A stretch of DNA of 64,000 nucleotides from Rhodocollybia butyracea (GCA_015501585.1 JADNRY010000135.1:102984-166983), one strand, 5' to 3'; positions 12,304 to 22,410 are shown, counted from the stretch's first letter. The notes: generated by a model not told the origin, from the letters alone. Numbers and translations: made by a program.

Positions 12304-12542
12304 ACCAGATGATTGCGGGGGTCATGTGTTACGCATTGAATTTGGTGAACATGATGATCGCGCCCCAAAATTATGCGTTATGCAAGGTTACGCATTGCCT
12401 TTTGAATTGGCGGGCCGCAGCCCCGCCCGATTTTTTGGGTGTTTTCACTGTTACATGATGATCAACCCCCTCTGTTACGCGTTACAATTGCCAAATTGGC
12501 AAAGATTGTCGGGTTGCGTTACGCGTTATGCGATCATCTGGT
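12304..12542. mobile_element. Short TIR element (MITE), about 239 bp
   Basis: The ends are ACCAGATGATTGC and, inverted, ACCAGATGATCGC. Both are followed inward by GTTACGC/GTTACGCGTTATGC-like subterminal repeats. Flanks read ATAATTA on the left and ATAATTA on the right, one base away from the termini, compatible with a 7-8 bp target duplication. No coding capacity. Confidence 0.5.
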
Positions 12543-12988
12543 CATAATTATACGGTACTCTAGTATCTATGTCTGCTCTATCAATGTTATACTTGCACCC
12601 ACTGACAATGTAATAATAACAATATTGTTGCTATTACAACTCCATCGTTTGTACCATAAATCCTTGGTATATCAACAGGGCCTATTATTATGGGCTTGGT
12701 AAATATGAGTGGCTGTATATCTACCTAATAAGGCTTATTAGAGCTCCCAAGGCGGGCCAGCCCGTTCAGCCTTACCCTATTCCGGAGCCCCACCATTTTT
12801 GACTTGTGGCAACCGTCAGAAATTGATGGGCTACGGTCTGCCACAGTCCATCGTGCCAAAACGGCAGCCATGAACCTGATACAGGTCACCATCATCAGCC
12901 ATTATCCCAAAACGGGACGCGGAACCTCAGAACCACGAATGATTTGACATATTCCACGATTGAAAAAAACAAACGAAAACATAAAAAA

Positions 12989-13504
12989 TCATATTATTAT
13001 TTTCTCGTCCTCGAGCGCTATGCCACCGACACCAGTCGCAATACTATTTCTCATGACTGTCCACTTTTCTTTGCAATGAGTAAGAATCTTCCTTTGGATC
13101 GCTGCCTGTCTCGCCGTGTATGCAATGCGACCTTGAGCAATTGCAGGCAAGTCTTCAAGATATCCTGGGACTCCAGGTGCAATACCACTAGGTGACTGTA
13201 CCTCTGAAGCCAAAACGCCCATACGCTCCCACTCCTGAGCTTCGAACTCAAGGAAGGCAATAGTCCTCCGCATCTCTTCCTGGATTAACAGACCCTCCTC
13301 TTGCCAACAATGGGCCTTTGCGCGAGACTTAACCCAGGATTTTCGGAGACCTGTACAAATAATCAGACAAAGGATATGGTACGCAGATAAACAAGAAAAC
13401 TTACATTCTGCTACACTTTTTTTGTCATCTGGCTTCAGCCCTATGTTCATCCAAATCCAGGACCAGCTTGTGTTCCCTTCAGTGTCAGGCACCGATCTTC
13501 TCAC
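12989..13504 (-). pseudogene. KDZ transposase-associated protein, C-terminal fragment
   Basis: Two exons: upstream to 13405, and 13350-12989, separated by a 54-bp intron (13404-13351, GTAAGT...ACAG). The protein reads SWIW, then KSRAKAHCWQEE, then LIQEEMRRTIAFLEFEAQEWE, and a final RIAYTARQAAIQRKIL block. This is the order seen at the C terminus of Kyakuja-Dileera-Zisupton (KDZ) type proteins of agaricomycetes. Nothing upstream resembles the N-terminal CxC domain or the catalytic core: from 13532 the sequence belongs to an inverted-repeat arm. I therefore regard it as a 3' remnant cut off by that insertion. Confidence 0.6.
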
Positions 13505-13531
13505 CCACAGACTCTATTGCTGTCGAGGACC

Positions 13532-13804
13532 TATGGAAAGCAAGAAGGGCCTGCTACGTCGGATCATGGTTTTTGACGCAGCCGAACTGATGGAGCCAAA
13601 TCGGGACATGGACCTAGGGCACCTGTTTTAATTATGTAAATGTATTATTATTTATTCATTGTTGCTGTGTTCGTCGCTCTATATGACAGACAAGAAGTCC
13701 AAAGTTACTAGTTTATCACAATTATCAATACTGTATAATTAGGAAGTTATGAACACATGCTCGCCAGATATCACGCGTTACAAGTCGATCTTGATAGCTT
13801 AAAG
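13532..13804 (+). repeat. Inverted-repeat arm A
   Basis: About 273 bp that reappear inverted at 14763-14838 plus 15627-15833. It includes a short open tail ending MDLGHLF followed by a stop at 13631, then AT-rich sequence. Because arm A has TTGATAAT only once at the matching point, it preserves the empty site of the hAT-like insertion in arm B. Confidence 0.75.
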
Positions 13805-14762
13805 CTTGCGGCGGTCTAGGGATCCACAACATACCGTATACGGCTACGGCTGTATAACTTACGGTTCCATAGTGTACCTGGTAGTACCGTAGCCGTACTG
13901 TTACCTGTATATGTACTTGAGAAATGTCTTATGGTACGGTCCAGGTAAAAATACGGTGTACGGCCTTGTGTACGGCCGTAAGTATACGTATCACAGGTGG
14001 ATAAATAAAGTAAAGTAACTTACCTTCAGAAGTGTACTTACTAGTAGAGTAACTGAGGGACTAAAACAACCTAGTCTGAATATAATTAAAGACATAAAAC
14101 TGCCAAGATTGAAGAGTAGTCAAGGCACTTGGATAAATCAGGTGAAGAGGGGACTTCTCTCACCTTTTTGTTCACTCTCCTTGTCCAGTATATGCCATTT
14201 TAAAAATACAACATAGTCCACGATGTAATAGCTTAAAAAATTAATTACCAGAGGATCCAGAGTATGACACATCGCTGTTTCTCTGTGCTTGTCACTTGCA
14301 GCACTTGCAGTACGTCAAGACACAAGGGGTTGCCTTTTTGTCTGACTTTCAAGAAAGTAGAGAGCTCCTTACTGATCAGTGATGCTCAGTCATTAGACAA
14401 CTACAAGTCTGTGGACTGTGAGTGATACTACTTTCAGCCAACTCTCGAGTCTCAGCTATGAATGAGTATCAATATTGCGAAGTCTTATTTACTGCTCCCC
14501 CGCATGTCCAGTGACCTATTGAAGGTTATATATGGGGATACTGAGGAGGGCAAGAGGCATATAGTATTTGGGAAAGGTAATTTGATAGCTGTTTCCGAAA
14601 CTTTCCACCCGGCAGAGCATCAGTGTAACAAGCCTAAGTTGATCCGATGAGTCTGAGGATCCATAGTATAGTATATCTACAGTTGTATGCTTGTGTAATG
14701 CATAACAGAGGGTTCTGGCCATGATTTCCTTAAAGCTTGAAACAGGGCTACTAGGGGGCGAA
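13805..14762. other. Spacer between the inverted arms; hAT-like half element at its left edge
   Basis: From 13817 the sequence begins TAGGGATCCACAACATACCG and is rich in ACGG/CCGT motifs to about 14000, closely resembling the left end of the element at 52132. No clear right end or target duplication is visible; GGATCCATAG near 14655 is a possible eroded end. The rest is AT-rich with no gene. Confidence 0.45.
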
Positions 14763-15833
14763 CTTTAAGCTATCAAGATCGACTCGGAACGTGTGATATC
14801 TGGCGAGCATGTGTTCATAATTATACAGTATTGATAATTAGGGCTTACCACTGTACCGTGCCATATACGGTCACGGCTGTGTGTTTCACGGACCGTTTCA
14901 GCAATGGAAGACCATGTACTGTACCGTATCTAAAATCTATGAAAGCCTACACGGTATGGTTACCGTCCAGTTACCGTCTATTACGGCCGTTAACGGTCAC
15001 TACAGTCGTGATTATCACAGAACTTGAATTTTACTGTATAAAGCCAACAAATGCTAATTTAATCATGGACAGTGGTAAATAAGTTGATTTCTGCACACTC
15101 ATATTGAACTACATCTGCAATGGCAGCGTGCCCAAGCTACAATGGCAATGAGCCCTCAAACCACTGGGAGTCTAGCTTTAAATTAACCCATCTCAGTGAT
15201 TCTCAGAGAGTTTGTATCTTGTTCTCTAGTATCATGCTCTCTGTTAGACAGTACATATAGAATAGCATACTGGCCTTGCTACTAGTGTGTAGTTTAAGCT
15301 TGAGTGAGCTTGAGAGAACATGCCAGGGCAGGGACCTGAGCAAGCACAATTTTGAGGGGATAGGAAAGGCCAACACTTACTCCTTCTCTGCTGGGCAGGG
15401 GCTTAATGGTGACAGAGTTTTCACAATTTTCTAACCAAAATGAAGCCAATGCCTAGTGGAATGGACCGAGTGCAATGTTAAACTTGGGCGCTTAGATACG
15501 GTCCGTAATACTACGGTCAGACACGGTGGTAACCGTACCGTTGACCGTGCCGTGGAAGATCGAGGCAAGAGGAGGTACGGGACGGTACCGTAGACCGTGA
15601 GTTACGGTCTACGATAGTAAGCCCTATTGATAATTGTGATAACCTAGTAACTTTGGACTTCTTGTCTGTCAAATAGAGCGACGAACACAGCAACAATGAA
15701 TAAATAATAATACATTTACATAATTAAAACAGGTGCCCGAGGTCCATGTCCCGATTTGGCTCCATCAGTTCGGCTACGTCAAAAACCATGATCCGACGTA
15801 GCAGGCCCTTCTTGCTTTCCATAAGGACCGGCT
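14763..15833 (-). repeat. Inverted-repeat arm B, split by a hAT-like insertion
   Basis: 14763-14838 and 15627-15833 together are the inverse of 13532-13804. Beyond 15833 a minus-strand frame (MLETGGYFPDEG...) continues to 15968 with no family I know. The outer sequences of the two arms differ, so the arms are two insertions of one repeat or the ends of one large palindromic element. Confidence 0.7.
14839..15626. mobile_element. Non-autonomous hAT-like element, 788 bp, TSD TTGATAAT
   Basis: Terminal inverted repeats TAGGGCTTAC / GTAAGCCCTA are flanked by a perfect 8-bp duplication, TTGATAAT at 14831-14838 and 15627-15634. Eight-base duplications and a TAGGG start fit the hAT superfamily. Subterminal zones are dense in ACGGT, CCGTA and related strings, the usual style of transposase binding clusters. 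There is no transposase. Arm A at 13532-13804 shows the pre-insertion site. Confidence 0.85.
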
Positions 15834-15985
15834 ACCTTGGTATTGTCCATGAGTGTGGTCGCGTTTGTATTGAAGGATTGCCGTACGGCTTAGTAGAAAT
15901 TTCCGTAGCAACTCCAAAGCATCCAACGCCTGGCCTTCATCAGGAAAATACCCCCCAGTCTCAAGCATACTTATGTCAACCCTAG

Positions 15986-16300
15986 TACCATGAGTGGCTC
16001 AAAAGCTCATAAGCCTGTGAGGATACTCAGGCCACAAAAGTCTAGGTCTGTAAGTTCCCTTTACTCAGGTTGGCCCCAGGTCCACTCAAGTCAGCCTTGG
16101 TTATACCTAAGTCAGCCAGGTTAGCTTGAGTGAACCTCTAAAGACACTCAAGTCAACCCCAAGTCAACTTATGTCCCTCAAACTCTAGGCAAGCTCTCAA
16201 AATTATTCAAACATGCCCAAGAGCAATCTCTCATACACAGATGCATAATACAATCCAAATTATCATTCATTATCACAGCATACATTTATCAAAGAAGATC
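15986..16300. other. No gene; degenerate CAAGTCAACC-type repeats
   Basis: Strings such as CTCAAGTCAGCC, AAGTCAGCC and CAAGTCAAC recur between about 16070 and 16180. They probably belong to a subterminal repeat of an unidentified element. Confidence 0.35.
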
Positions 16301-16319
16301 CTTTCAGCGATAATGGAGA

Positions 16320-18528
16320 GTGAGGGAAACTCCGATTTTCATAACGAGCCCAAGACATGGGCTGAAGCTAAGTATTGATGCAGAACAGTGGACAGCTGCC
16401 TACAGAGATGAGCTGCAGTCTCTTCAAGACATGGGGGTGTATAAACTCATACCTTGGTCTGAGGTTCCAAAGGGGTGTAAAATCCAAAAAGGCCGTCCTG
16501 TCCTTAAGAAAAAATGAGATGAAAATGGAGTGGTAACTTGGTTTAAAGTCCGCCTAGCGTTCAAAGGTTTTGAACAGATATATGGACGTGATTATAGATG
16601 ATGAAATTCAACACATGGAACAGCCAAATGGTTTTGAAGAACCTGGCAAAGAAGATCATGTCTGGATGTTGCAGCGCAGACTGTATTGGATGAAGCAAGC
16701 AGGGCGTATCTGGAACCAAACACTGAATGATGCAATGCTGGAATGGGGCTTTACCCGGTTAAGCTGCGAGTCATGCATCTACTACCAAAAATTGCCTACC
16801 GGAATAATTATTACTGCTGTTCACGTTGACAATTTCTTGACCATAGCAGACACCACAGAAGAGAATGAGAAGTGGACAATTTCAGCCCTTGGTGATGCGA
16901 GATTCTGTGTTGGTATTGCGATTTCACGGAACCGAGGTAACACAACAGTTGCACTATCCCAAATGGCACTAATAGATTGTATCATCGTGCAATTTGGACA
17001 AACTGATGCTTACCCTGTTGACACTCCAATGTTTGCAGGCCTGAAACTCCAAAAACCCGATCTAAATTCCATGTCTGAAAATGACTTACAACAGCTCAAA
17101 AATCTCCCATACTCTGCCCTTGTAGGCAGTCTAATATACCTAGCCATTGGTACTACCAGACCAGACATTGCATACACTGTCCAGCAACTGTCCCAATTCC
17201 TTTCCTTGTACTCTTGGGTCCATTGGAACGCCGCAATCCGCGTTGTTTGCTACCTGAAAGGGACCTGAGGTTTTAAATTAATCCTTGGCGGTGTCGGAAT
17301 AATGCTAAAACTACTTGGCCATACCGACTCCAAATGGGCCAACTGCCTTGACACCCGGTGTAGTATTGGTGGCTATTGTTTCTCCTTAGGGTCAGGCCTC
17401 ATCTCATGGGCAGCACTGAAACAGAAGACTGTGGCGGCTTCCTCATGTGAAGCAGAGTATATGGCTGGGTACAAGTCAGCAAAAGAAGCTATATGTGTAA
17501 GGATCTAGGTGGAATCCTTTGAGCACGGGGTACAAACCTGGAAACCAAAGTGCAGATACGCTCCGTACTGCTGTTGTTCAGCCGAACTGGGAAAGTTGGT
17601 TTGAGATGTGAAAGGAAGAGAGTGTAGAACAGTTCTGAAGTGCCTATGGGATGTAAGACTTGTGTTGGGATCGTCCAAGGGACTAATGTAAGGACAGCAG
17701 GTCCATACAGGCGATAGAATGAACTTGGCAAGTAAGCCTAAGAGTAGATGAGTTTCCAACTTGAAGGGTAGGACCCACTAAGTGCAAGCAGCTTTGATAG
17801 CAATATGAGTGGAAGCGGAAGGTCAAGCGGTAGCTGACCTGATGCGGCGCAAACAGAGCGGAACCAAATAGATGATAGTAAATTGCAGAGGTTGTGAAAA
17901 CAATGGAGTGAAGAAACAGAGTTAAAGAAACAGATAAAGCGAGAAACCGGAATGCACAAGAGCACACAAGTCAAGGGGTTAAGCAATATTTCTAATATAC
18001 TGTACTTGACATGGTACAGAACTATTTAAAGGGTACTCAAGGACCGGAGTAGCGATAGGTAATAATCCGAGAGTAGAAAAGACAAGAATAGCCAAAAGAA
18101 GTATAAGGGATGAAAGACAATGATGAACATAAGCGGAAGCGGCGGGATAAGCAGAATGCATATGTATGATTCTAAGAATGATGGAGAATGGATTGGCGGG
18201 TTCATAGAAAGTGTACAGTTAAGGAAAAAGTAAGGCAGAAGCAAAGCGGAAGTGTATCAGAAGCGGAAATGCGGCAGAAGCAGGTTATGTAATGGTAAGC
18301 GGGAAATGTCAGCAGTCCGGATATGTCTAGGGCATGACAATATGGCTCAGGGCACTACTCCTAGGGATTGGCATACAACAGGAGGAGCCAACTCCACTCT
18401 TATGTGACAATAACACCAGCATTGTCCTATCAGAAGATCCCGCACTGCACTACCAAAGTGAAACACATTGACATCAAGTACCATTTCCTGTGTGAACATG
18501 TACAATCCAAAGTAAAGATGGACACAAG
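16320..18528 (+). pseudogene. Ty1/Copia reverse transcriptase-RNase H remnant (copy 1), interrupted by a solo LTR
   Basis: Segments 16320-17495 and 18340-18528 encode the end of a Copia polyprotein. They show QWTAAYRDELQSL, then MKQAGRIWNQTLN, then GSLIYLAIG..RPDIAY and KTVAASSCEAEYMA (RNase H). An internal deletion at about 16590 joins the YGRDY region directly to DDEIQHMEQ and removes the first catalytic Asp block (VKTAFLYG in the relative at 29.6 kb). The polymerase box reads VHVDNF rather than a Y/F-VDD form. Stops occur at 16515 and 17266. The copy is clearly inactive and was later hit by the LTR at 17496-18339, and its 3' end is cut at 18529 by the gag-like element. Confidence 0.85.
17496..18339 (+). 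mobile_element. Solo LTR, family A, copy 1 (TSD ATATG)
   Basis: 844 bp, begins TGTAAGGATC and ends GGCATGACA, flanked by ATATG at 17491-17495 and 18340-18344. The target is the Copia RNase H coding region; the relative at 33.0 kb reads through with a single ATATG. It matches 24431-25274 nearly base for base and in length. The sequence AACTATTTAAAGGG near 18020 could be its TATA region. Strand follows the TGTAAGG-to-CATGACA reading. Confidence 0.9.
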
Positions 18529-18808
18529 TTCCGAGATAAGTGCTAAAGGCGCTTATTGGAGGATAAGATAGGCAGACGTGAGAATCGGCATCATCGGCAA
18601 CCGCTTATCACTTGCCTTATCACCAACTCTCATCGTCGCGTACGAAATCCAGCCCGTCAAGATTTTTCAGCTCTCACTACGCGTTCTGGAAAGTCGGTCT
18701 TACACCGCTTAGTCTGTTGCTCAAGTCGGTCTTACCACCGCTCAATTTGTAGCTCGTCGTCGCGTGATATTCAAAAACTAGTCTTTTCAACAACTTCGCC
18801 TTCTCGAG
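18529..18808 (+). promoter_or_regulatory. 5' leader of the gag-like ORF; first 145 bp duplicated at 22411
   Basis: The Copia copy stops abruptly at 18528 and this sequence starts with TTCCGAGATAAGTGCT, containing the short hairpin ATAAGTGC/GCGCTTAT. Bases 18529-18673 recur without a difference I could find at 22411-22555, and a similar start occurs at 56504. I infer that 18529 is the 5' terminus of an element whose first ORF begins at 18809. Confidence 0.5.
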
Positions 18809-20293
18809 ATGGCAGATGACAGGGCTCCGCCGAGACTCCTGAAGCGCTTCCAACCCCATGACTCTTCCTTTGACCGGTCTACACGTCAGAAACGAACTCA
18901 TATCTCCCCAGAAGTTAATACAGCACTCAAAAAGCTTCCAATAAAGACTATTCTCAAGAAAAACGCAGAAATCACGGCGCGTAATGACAATCGTCGGGAG
19001 AAACAGTTGGAAAAGGAGATGGCGCGCGCTAGGCACGCGAAAGCCGTAGAAAACACTCTGGCTGGCGCTGTAGCTCCGAGTCGTCCTGCAGAAGCAGATA
19101 TGGATATTTCCGATGTGGAATCCATCATCTCATTAGACGATGATGTCTTTGACGGTCTCAGGAAGGATCCCACTCTCTTTGCAGAACTTACGCCGGTTCT
19201 AGGGGCTCATGCGATAGTGGAGATGAGGAAGGCCAATGAGGAAGATGCTAAAGAGAAGGTTACCTTGGGTAACAGTGTTTTGGGAGGTACTGGTCGCTAC
19301 AGCGAGACTTCCACACCACTGGTACCAGAACCCGACGTTCAGCTCGTGACTCGAAACCCAGCCATGCCCATACGCTTGATTTTCCCAGATGCATTTTTCG
19401 AAACCGCACGACACCATCATGTATTCCCACTCGCTTTCTTCTACCCACCCACCGGCAAGAAGGTCATTAGCAAACTCCACCTCTACAATCAGAAACGTGT
19501 CCCAGGTTTAAAGACCTATGTCATTGACATCGACGACATTGCCAAGATCTTGAAGGACGAGAAGGGGATCGGTCCACTCAAGGATGAAGACCTCCGTATA
19601 AACCAGTGGATAGAGGCCACGAGTCAATACTTCGCGTTCGAATTGCAGAGATACGGAGGTGACCCCAAATGTTCACGCCCAAATTTCTTCAAACACCACT
19701 TCGGTTTCTTTAAAAACCAACGGGACTCGGAGAAGCACTATGATCTCTGGCTTCCTAAAGAGATTGAGCTCCGTGCCCGCCATTACGCACACGATGAAGC
19801 TTTTGACGAAGCATATTACAACAACATGTGGTCTCTGGTTCTCGCAGAGGCTAATACCTATCGCATCATCGCTGAATCCCAGCAGCTTCCATCGTCTACG
19901 GCTTATTCCGAGGAGAAGAATTCACACATCTCTTCTTCATCTCATGCATCTACATATACTCCTGCTTCAAATGCTGGGGTGACACTGTTTTCGGAACACA
20001 CCCGAGGTGGCCTTCCCGAGGCGAGATGCATTGGATGCGGTAGGAAGGGACATAGCTTACAGGACATTGACAGAGTACACGGTCCTTTCCCCTTCTGTGA
20101 ACTGGACCGCGGAACTGGATTTATCTGGGCAAAAGATGGAGAGTATAAAGGAAAGAGGATCTGTGTTGGATACAATGCTGTCGTTACCTGCAGGCACGGA
20201 GACAGATGCGCACTCGCGCATATATGCTCATTATGCGGAGCCTCTCACTCCGCTCGTGAACATCACTCTTCTTGTTCCTGTAGAACTGACTAG
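18809..20293 (+). CDS. Gag-like protein with C-terminal Cys/His zinc motifs, probable retroelement ORF1
   Basis: A single uninterrupted 494-residue frame. Residues 1-90 are basic and coiled-coil-prone (KKNAEITARNDNRREKQLEKE); 90-180 are acidic and disordered. Residues 180-370 form a folded block with LTFF-like AFFYPPTGKK and a conserved-looking HHFGFFKNQRDSEKHYDLWLP segment. The C terminus carries CIGCGRKGHSLQD (CCHC-like), then CRHGDRCALAHICSLCGASH (CCCH/CCHC-like) with further His. I recall similar proteins beside reverse-transcriptase or tyrosine-recombinase retroelements of agaricomycetes, so a gag-like role is likely but not proven. It starts 280 bp after a probable element terminus. A domesticated host gene is the alternative. 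No partner ORF with RT or recombinase motifs is visible downstream before the Gypsy LTR at 20822. Confidence 0.6.
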   Translation: MADDRAPPRLLKRFQPHDSSFDRSTRQKRTHISPEVNTALKKLPIKTILKKNAEITARNDNRREKQLEKEMARARHAKAVENTLAGAVAPSRPAEADMDISDVESIISLDDDVFDGLRKDPTLFAELTPVLGAHAIVEMRKANEEDAKEKVTLGNSVLGGTGRYSETSTPLVPEPDVQLVTRNPAMPIRLIFPDAFFETARHHHVFPLAFFYPPTGKKVISKLHLYNQKRVPGLKTYVIDIDDIAKILKDEKGIGPLKDEDLRINQWIEATSQYFAFELQRYGGDPKCSRPNFFKHHFGFFKNQRDSEKHYDLWLPKEIELRARHYAHDEAFDEAYYNNMWSLVLAEANTYRIIAESQQLPSSTAYSEEKNSHISSSSHASTYTPASNAGVTLFSEHTRGGLPEARCIGCGRKGHSLQDIDRVHGPFPFCELDRGTGFIWAKDGEYKGKRICVGYNAVVTCRHGDRCALAHICSLCGASHSAREHHSSCSCRTD

Positions 20294-20369
20294 CCCTGTT
20301 ATGCCCAGATTGCCCATCTCTAATACATTCCGGTGAGTCAATATTCCTTACATTATTTCTGATTTCGCC

Positions 20370-20690
20370 TGCGCATCGCGGCAAATCAAAATTTTTTTAT
20401 TTGTGGTCTTGTCTCGCTACCTCATGGTGGCAGACTACGATACACTCATGCCAGCGTATCGCAGGAATCATCACATTCATACCAGCGTATCGCGGTAATC
20501 ATCACATTCATACCGCGTATCGCGGTTATTCATGCCAGCGTATCGCGGCCATTATTACATTCATACCAGCGCATTGCGTTTAAAATTTATTCATGCCAGC
20601 GTATCGCGGCTATCATTACATTCATACCAGCGTATCGCGGTCAAAAAATTATTCAGGCCAGCGTATCGCGGCAAATTTCATTTCTCATTC
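20370..20690. repeat. Tandem array of a CAGCGTATCGCGG unit
   Basis: About nine copies of a roughly 30-bp unit, consensus CATACCAGCGTATCGCGG followed by a variable ATCATTACATT-type spacer. Most copies keep GTATCGCGG exactly while spacers vary in length. It lies in the 3' region after the gag-like ORF. It is not CRISPR-like: the repeats are too short and the spacers too similar. Confidence 0.75.
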
Positions 20691-21006
20691 GTAAACCTCA
20701 CTAGCCTGCATGGTAGTTGATGGTATATTAATTTATTGCTTATACTCACATGATCCATACTCAAGGTTATAACACTCCCCGATGAGCTTCAAGAAATCAA
20801 TGACTCCGCTTACGCTGGCACTGTTATGACCCGATTCTACACTATAGGCATATACACACTCTTTTTTCATTTATTAACAACCACTACTATCATTAATATT
20901 TTACCACTTAACACTATCACATACATTCATTACTTATCTTCTCAACACAACTTCGGATAATGCTGCACATTACCATGGAAGCTGCAAAGACCCTTCCACA
21001 CAGTAT

Positions 21007-21196
21007 TGACTCATTATTAGTCAACTCCGGTTCCACTAAATGACTCAATATCAGTCATCCATGACTCTACTGAATGACTCAACATCAGTCATCCGCAGTT
21101 CCGCTTAAATGACTCAGTAACAGTCATTGCACACCATTCCACAGTCATGCTGACTGATCCGCAGCATTTCCGCAGTTATGACTCAAATCTAGTCAT
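21007..21196 (+). promoter_or_regulatory. Five TGACTCA inverted-repeat sites in the LTR U3 region
   Basis: TGACTCA followed 3-5 bases later by AGTCA occurs at 21007-21023, 21041-21058, 21075-21092, 21110-21126 and 21179-21196. TGACTCA is the consensus of Gcn4/AP-1 type bZIP factors. A cluster 35-230 bp upstream of a TATA box suggests a stress or amino-acid-starvation responsive enhancer; that role is inference. Confidence 0.55.
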
Positions 21197-21230
21197 TCTG
21201 CAGCATTTCCTAACTAGTACATATTAAACA

Positions 21231-21240
21231 GTATATAAGG
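21231..21240 (+). promoter_or_regulatory. TATA-like box of the Gypsy LTR
   Basis: GTATATAAGG lies between the TGACTCA cluster and the hairpin array, at the spacing expected for a core promoter with transcription starting near 21260-21280. Confidence 0.5.
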
Positions 21241-21339
21241 AAGCCAGATTTACCAATGTACAGTAGACGTATTATTTTTCTTAAATCCAAACCCCCACTT
21301 GTTTGCTGTTATCACTTGTGTGAATCACCAGACCAACTC

Positions 21340-21697
21340 ATTGTATCTTGTTGAGCTATCTCCAAGCTACAATACACATTTATACATCTTGTTGAGCTAA
21401 CTCCAAGTTGTATCCACTAATATTCACCTGTTGAGCTATCTCCTAGTGAATACTTCTTTAATTGCCACTTGTTGAGCTATCTCCAAGTTGCAACTTCCTA
21501 TTACTTGTTGAGCTATCTCCAAGTATTAGACATCACACTCACTATTACTTGTTGAGCTATCTCCGAGTATTAGACACCATACTCACTACTACTTGTCGAG
21601 CCATCTCCGAGTATTAGTTCTGATTCATATTACTGCTTGTCGAGCCATCTCCGAGGGTAATCTTATTATTATTTGTCGAGCTATCTCCAAATAATAA
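21340..21697 (+). repeat. Array of nine hairpins with a shared loop and covarying stems
   Basis: Units at 21340-21373, 21382-21413, 21421-21452, 21462-21493, 21498-21529, 21542-21573, 21586-21617, 21629-21661 and 21666-21697. Each is stem, T-T or T-C, GAG, CTAT (CCAT, CTAA), CTC, complementary stem. Left arms are ATTGTATCTTG, ATACATCTTG, TATTCACCTG, TTGCCACTTG, CTATTACTTG (twice), CTACTACTTG, ATTACTGCTTG and TTATTATTTG. Each right arm is complementary to its own left arm with 0-3 mismatches; the last unit is perfect over 10 bp. Confidence 0.85.
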
Positions 21698-22290
21698 CTT
21701 CTGTGAGTTTTGTATTACAAACTAGTTACTAACTTTACTTGAGCCTAGTTGTTTGAGTATATATTTTTTGCCTAGCGGTTTCAACGAACGGAAAGGCTTG
21801 CTCTATAATCTCATTAATTTCTCTTATCATTTTTACTGCCGAGTTACGTACTGTGAAGGTTTGGACGAGACTATTGATCGAGTCATAACAGGCACATCTG
21901 AACACTGTGTTTCCCTACCTCGAATGCGCCCATTATCTGTCCAGCTTTATCACCGCCTCCTTTCCAATCACGTGCACTTGGACTTGCTCCACAACTCTGC
22001 CTTAAATCGGCTTTGGACAGATTCATAAAAATCCCATAAAATATCCTAATCAGTTTTTGATATGTTCAGGTTACTATTATCGAAGATTTTGAGTAATTTG
22101 TCCTACAGTTTTCTTGTTAGTATGACTATCGTGTTGTACAATAAACTTAATATTTCTTGTTATTGCAGCGCGGCCTAAATATTTGTCGTTGCGTCAATTA
22201 CGCCTTCGCTCTGTTTGGGTTTGTTTCCCGCCCGTTCCTTTTCTACGGAGCTCTGGCTCTGTTTGGGACGGAACGTCCACGGGCGGGAGC

Positions 22291-22410
22291 GCGGGGCCGA
22301 GCCCCTGCCAAACCCTTATCCATACTTATTGGTCATAAACACTCCAGTTGAGATATACTTTGTTTAGTATTTACTATGATTTATTAGTACCGATTCAGAC
22401 AACTAGCTTA
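22291..22410 (+). repeat. Dispersed repeat R1, copy 2
   Basis: GCGGGGCCGAGCCCCTGCC to AACTAGCTTA, nearly identical to 22618-22756 apart from one extra A in the TCATAAACAC stretch. It abuts the duplicated 18529-type sequence at 22411. Confidence 0.7.

Larger units (their letters stand above)
20822..21890 (+). mobile_element. Solo LTR of a Gypsy-type retrotransposon (TSD GGCAC)
   Basis: 1069 bp, TGTTATGACCCGA at the left end and TCGAGTCATAACA at the right end, flanked by GGCAC at 20817-20821 and 21891-21895. The left half (U3) has a TGACTCA inverted-repeat array. A TATA-like GTATATAAGG lies at 21231-21240. The part that should be transcribed holds the nine-hairpin array described separately. 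The host sequence re-joins across the TSD into an open frame (DELQEINDSAYAGTSEHC...), suggesting that coding sequence was interrupted. Confidence 0.88.

Noticed and set aside
17683..18244. Minus-strand hydrophobic ORFs in the family A LTR, repeated at 24618-25395
   Set aside because: They recur only because the LTR is repeated; an LTR of this kind is non-coding and the frames overlap each other.
18529..18571. Continuation of Copia RNase H into 18529-18571
   Set aside because: The sequence from 18529 is identical to 22411 onward and unrelated to Copia; the frame is fortuitous.
20370..21697. Repeat arrays as CRISPR
   Set aside because: The genome is eukaryotic, repeats are short or hairpin-like with related spacers, and no cas genes are present.
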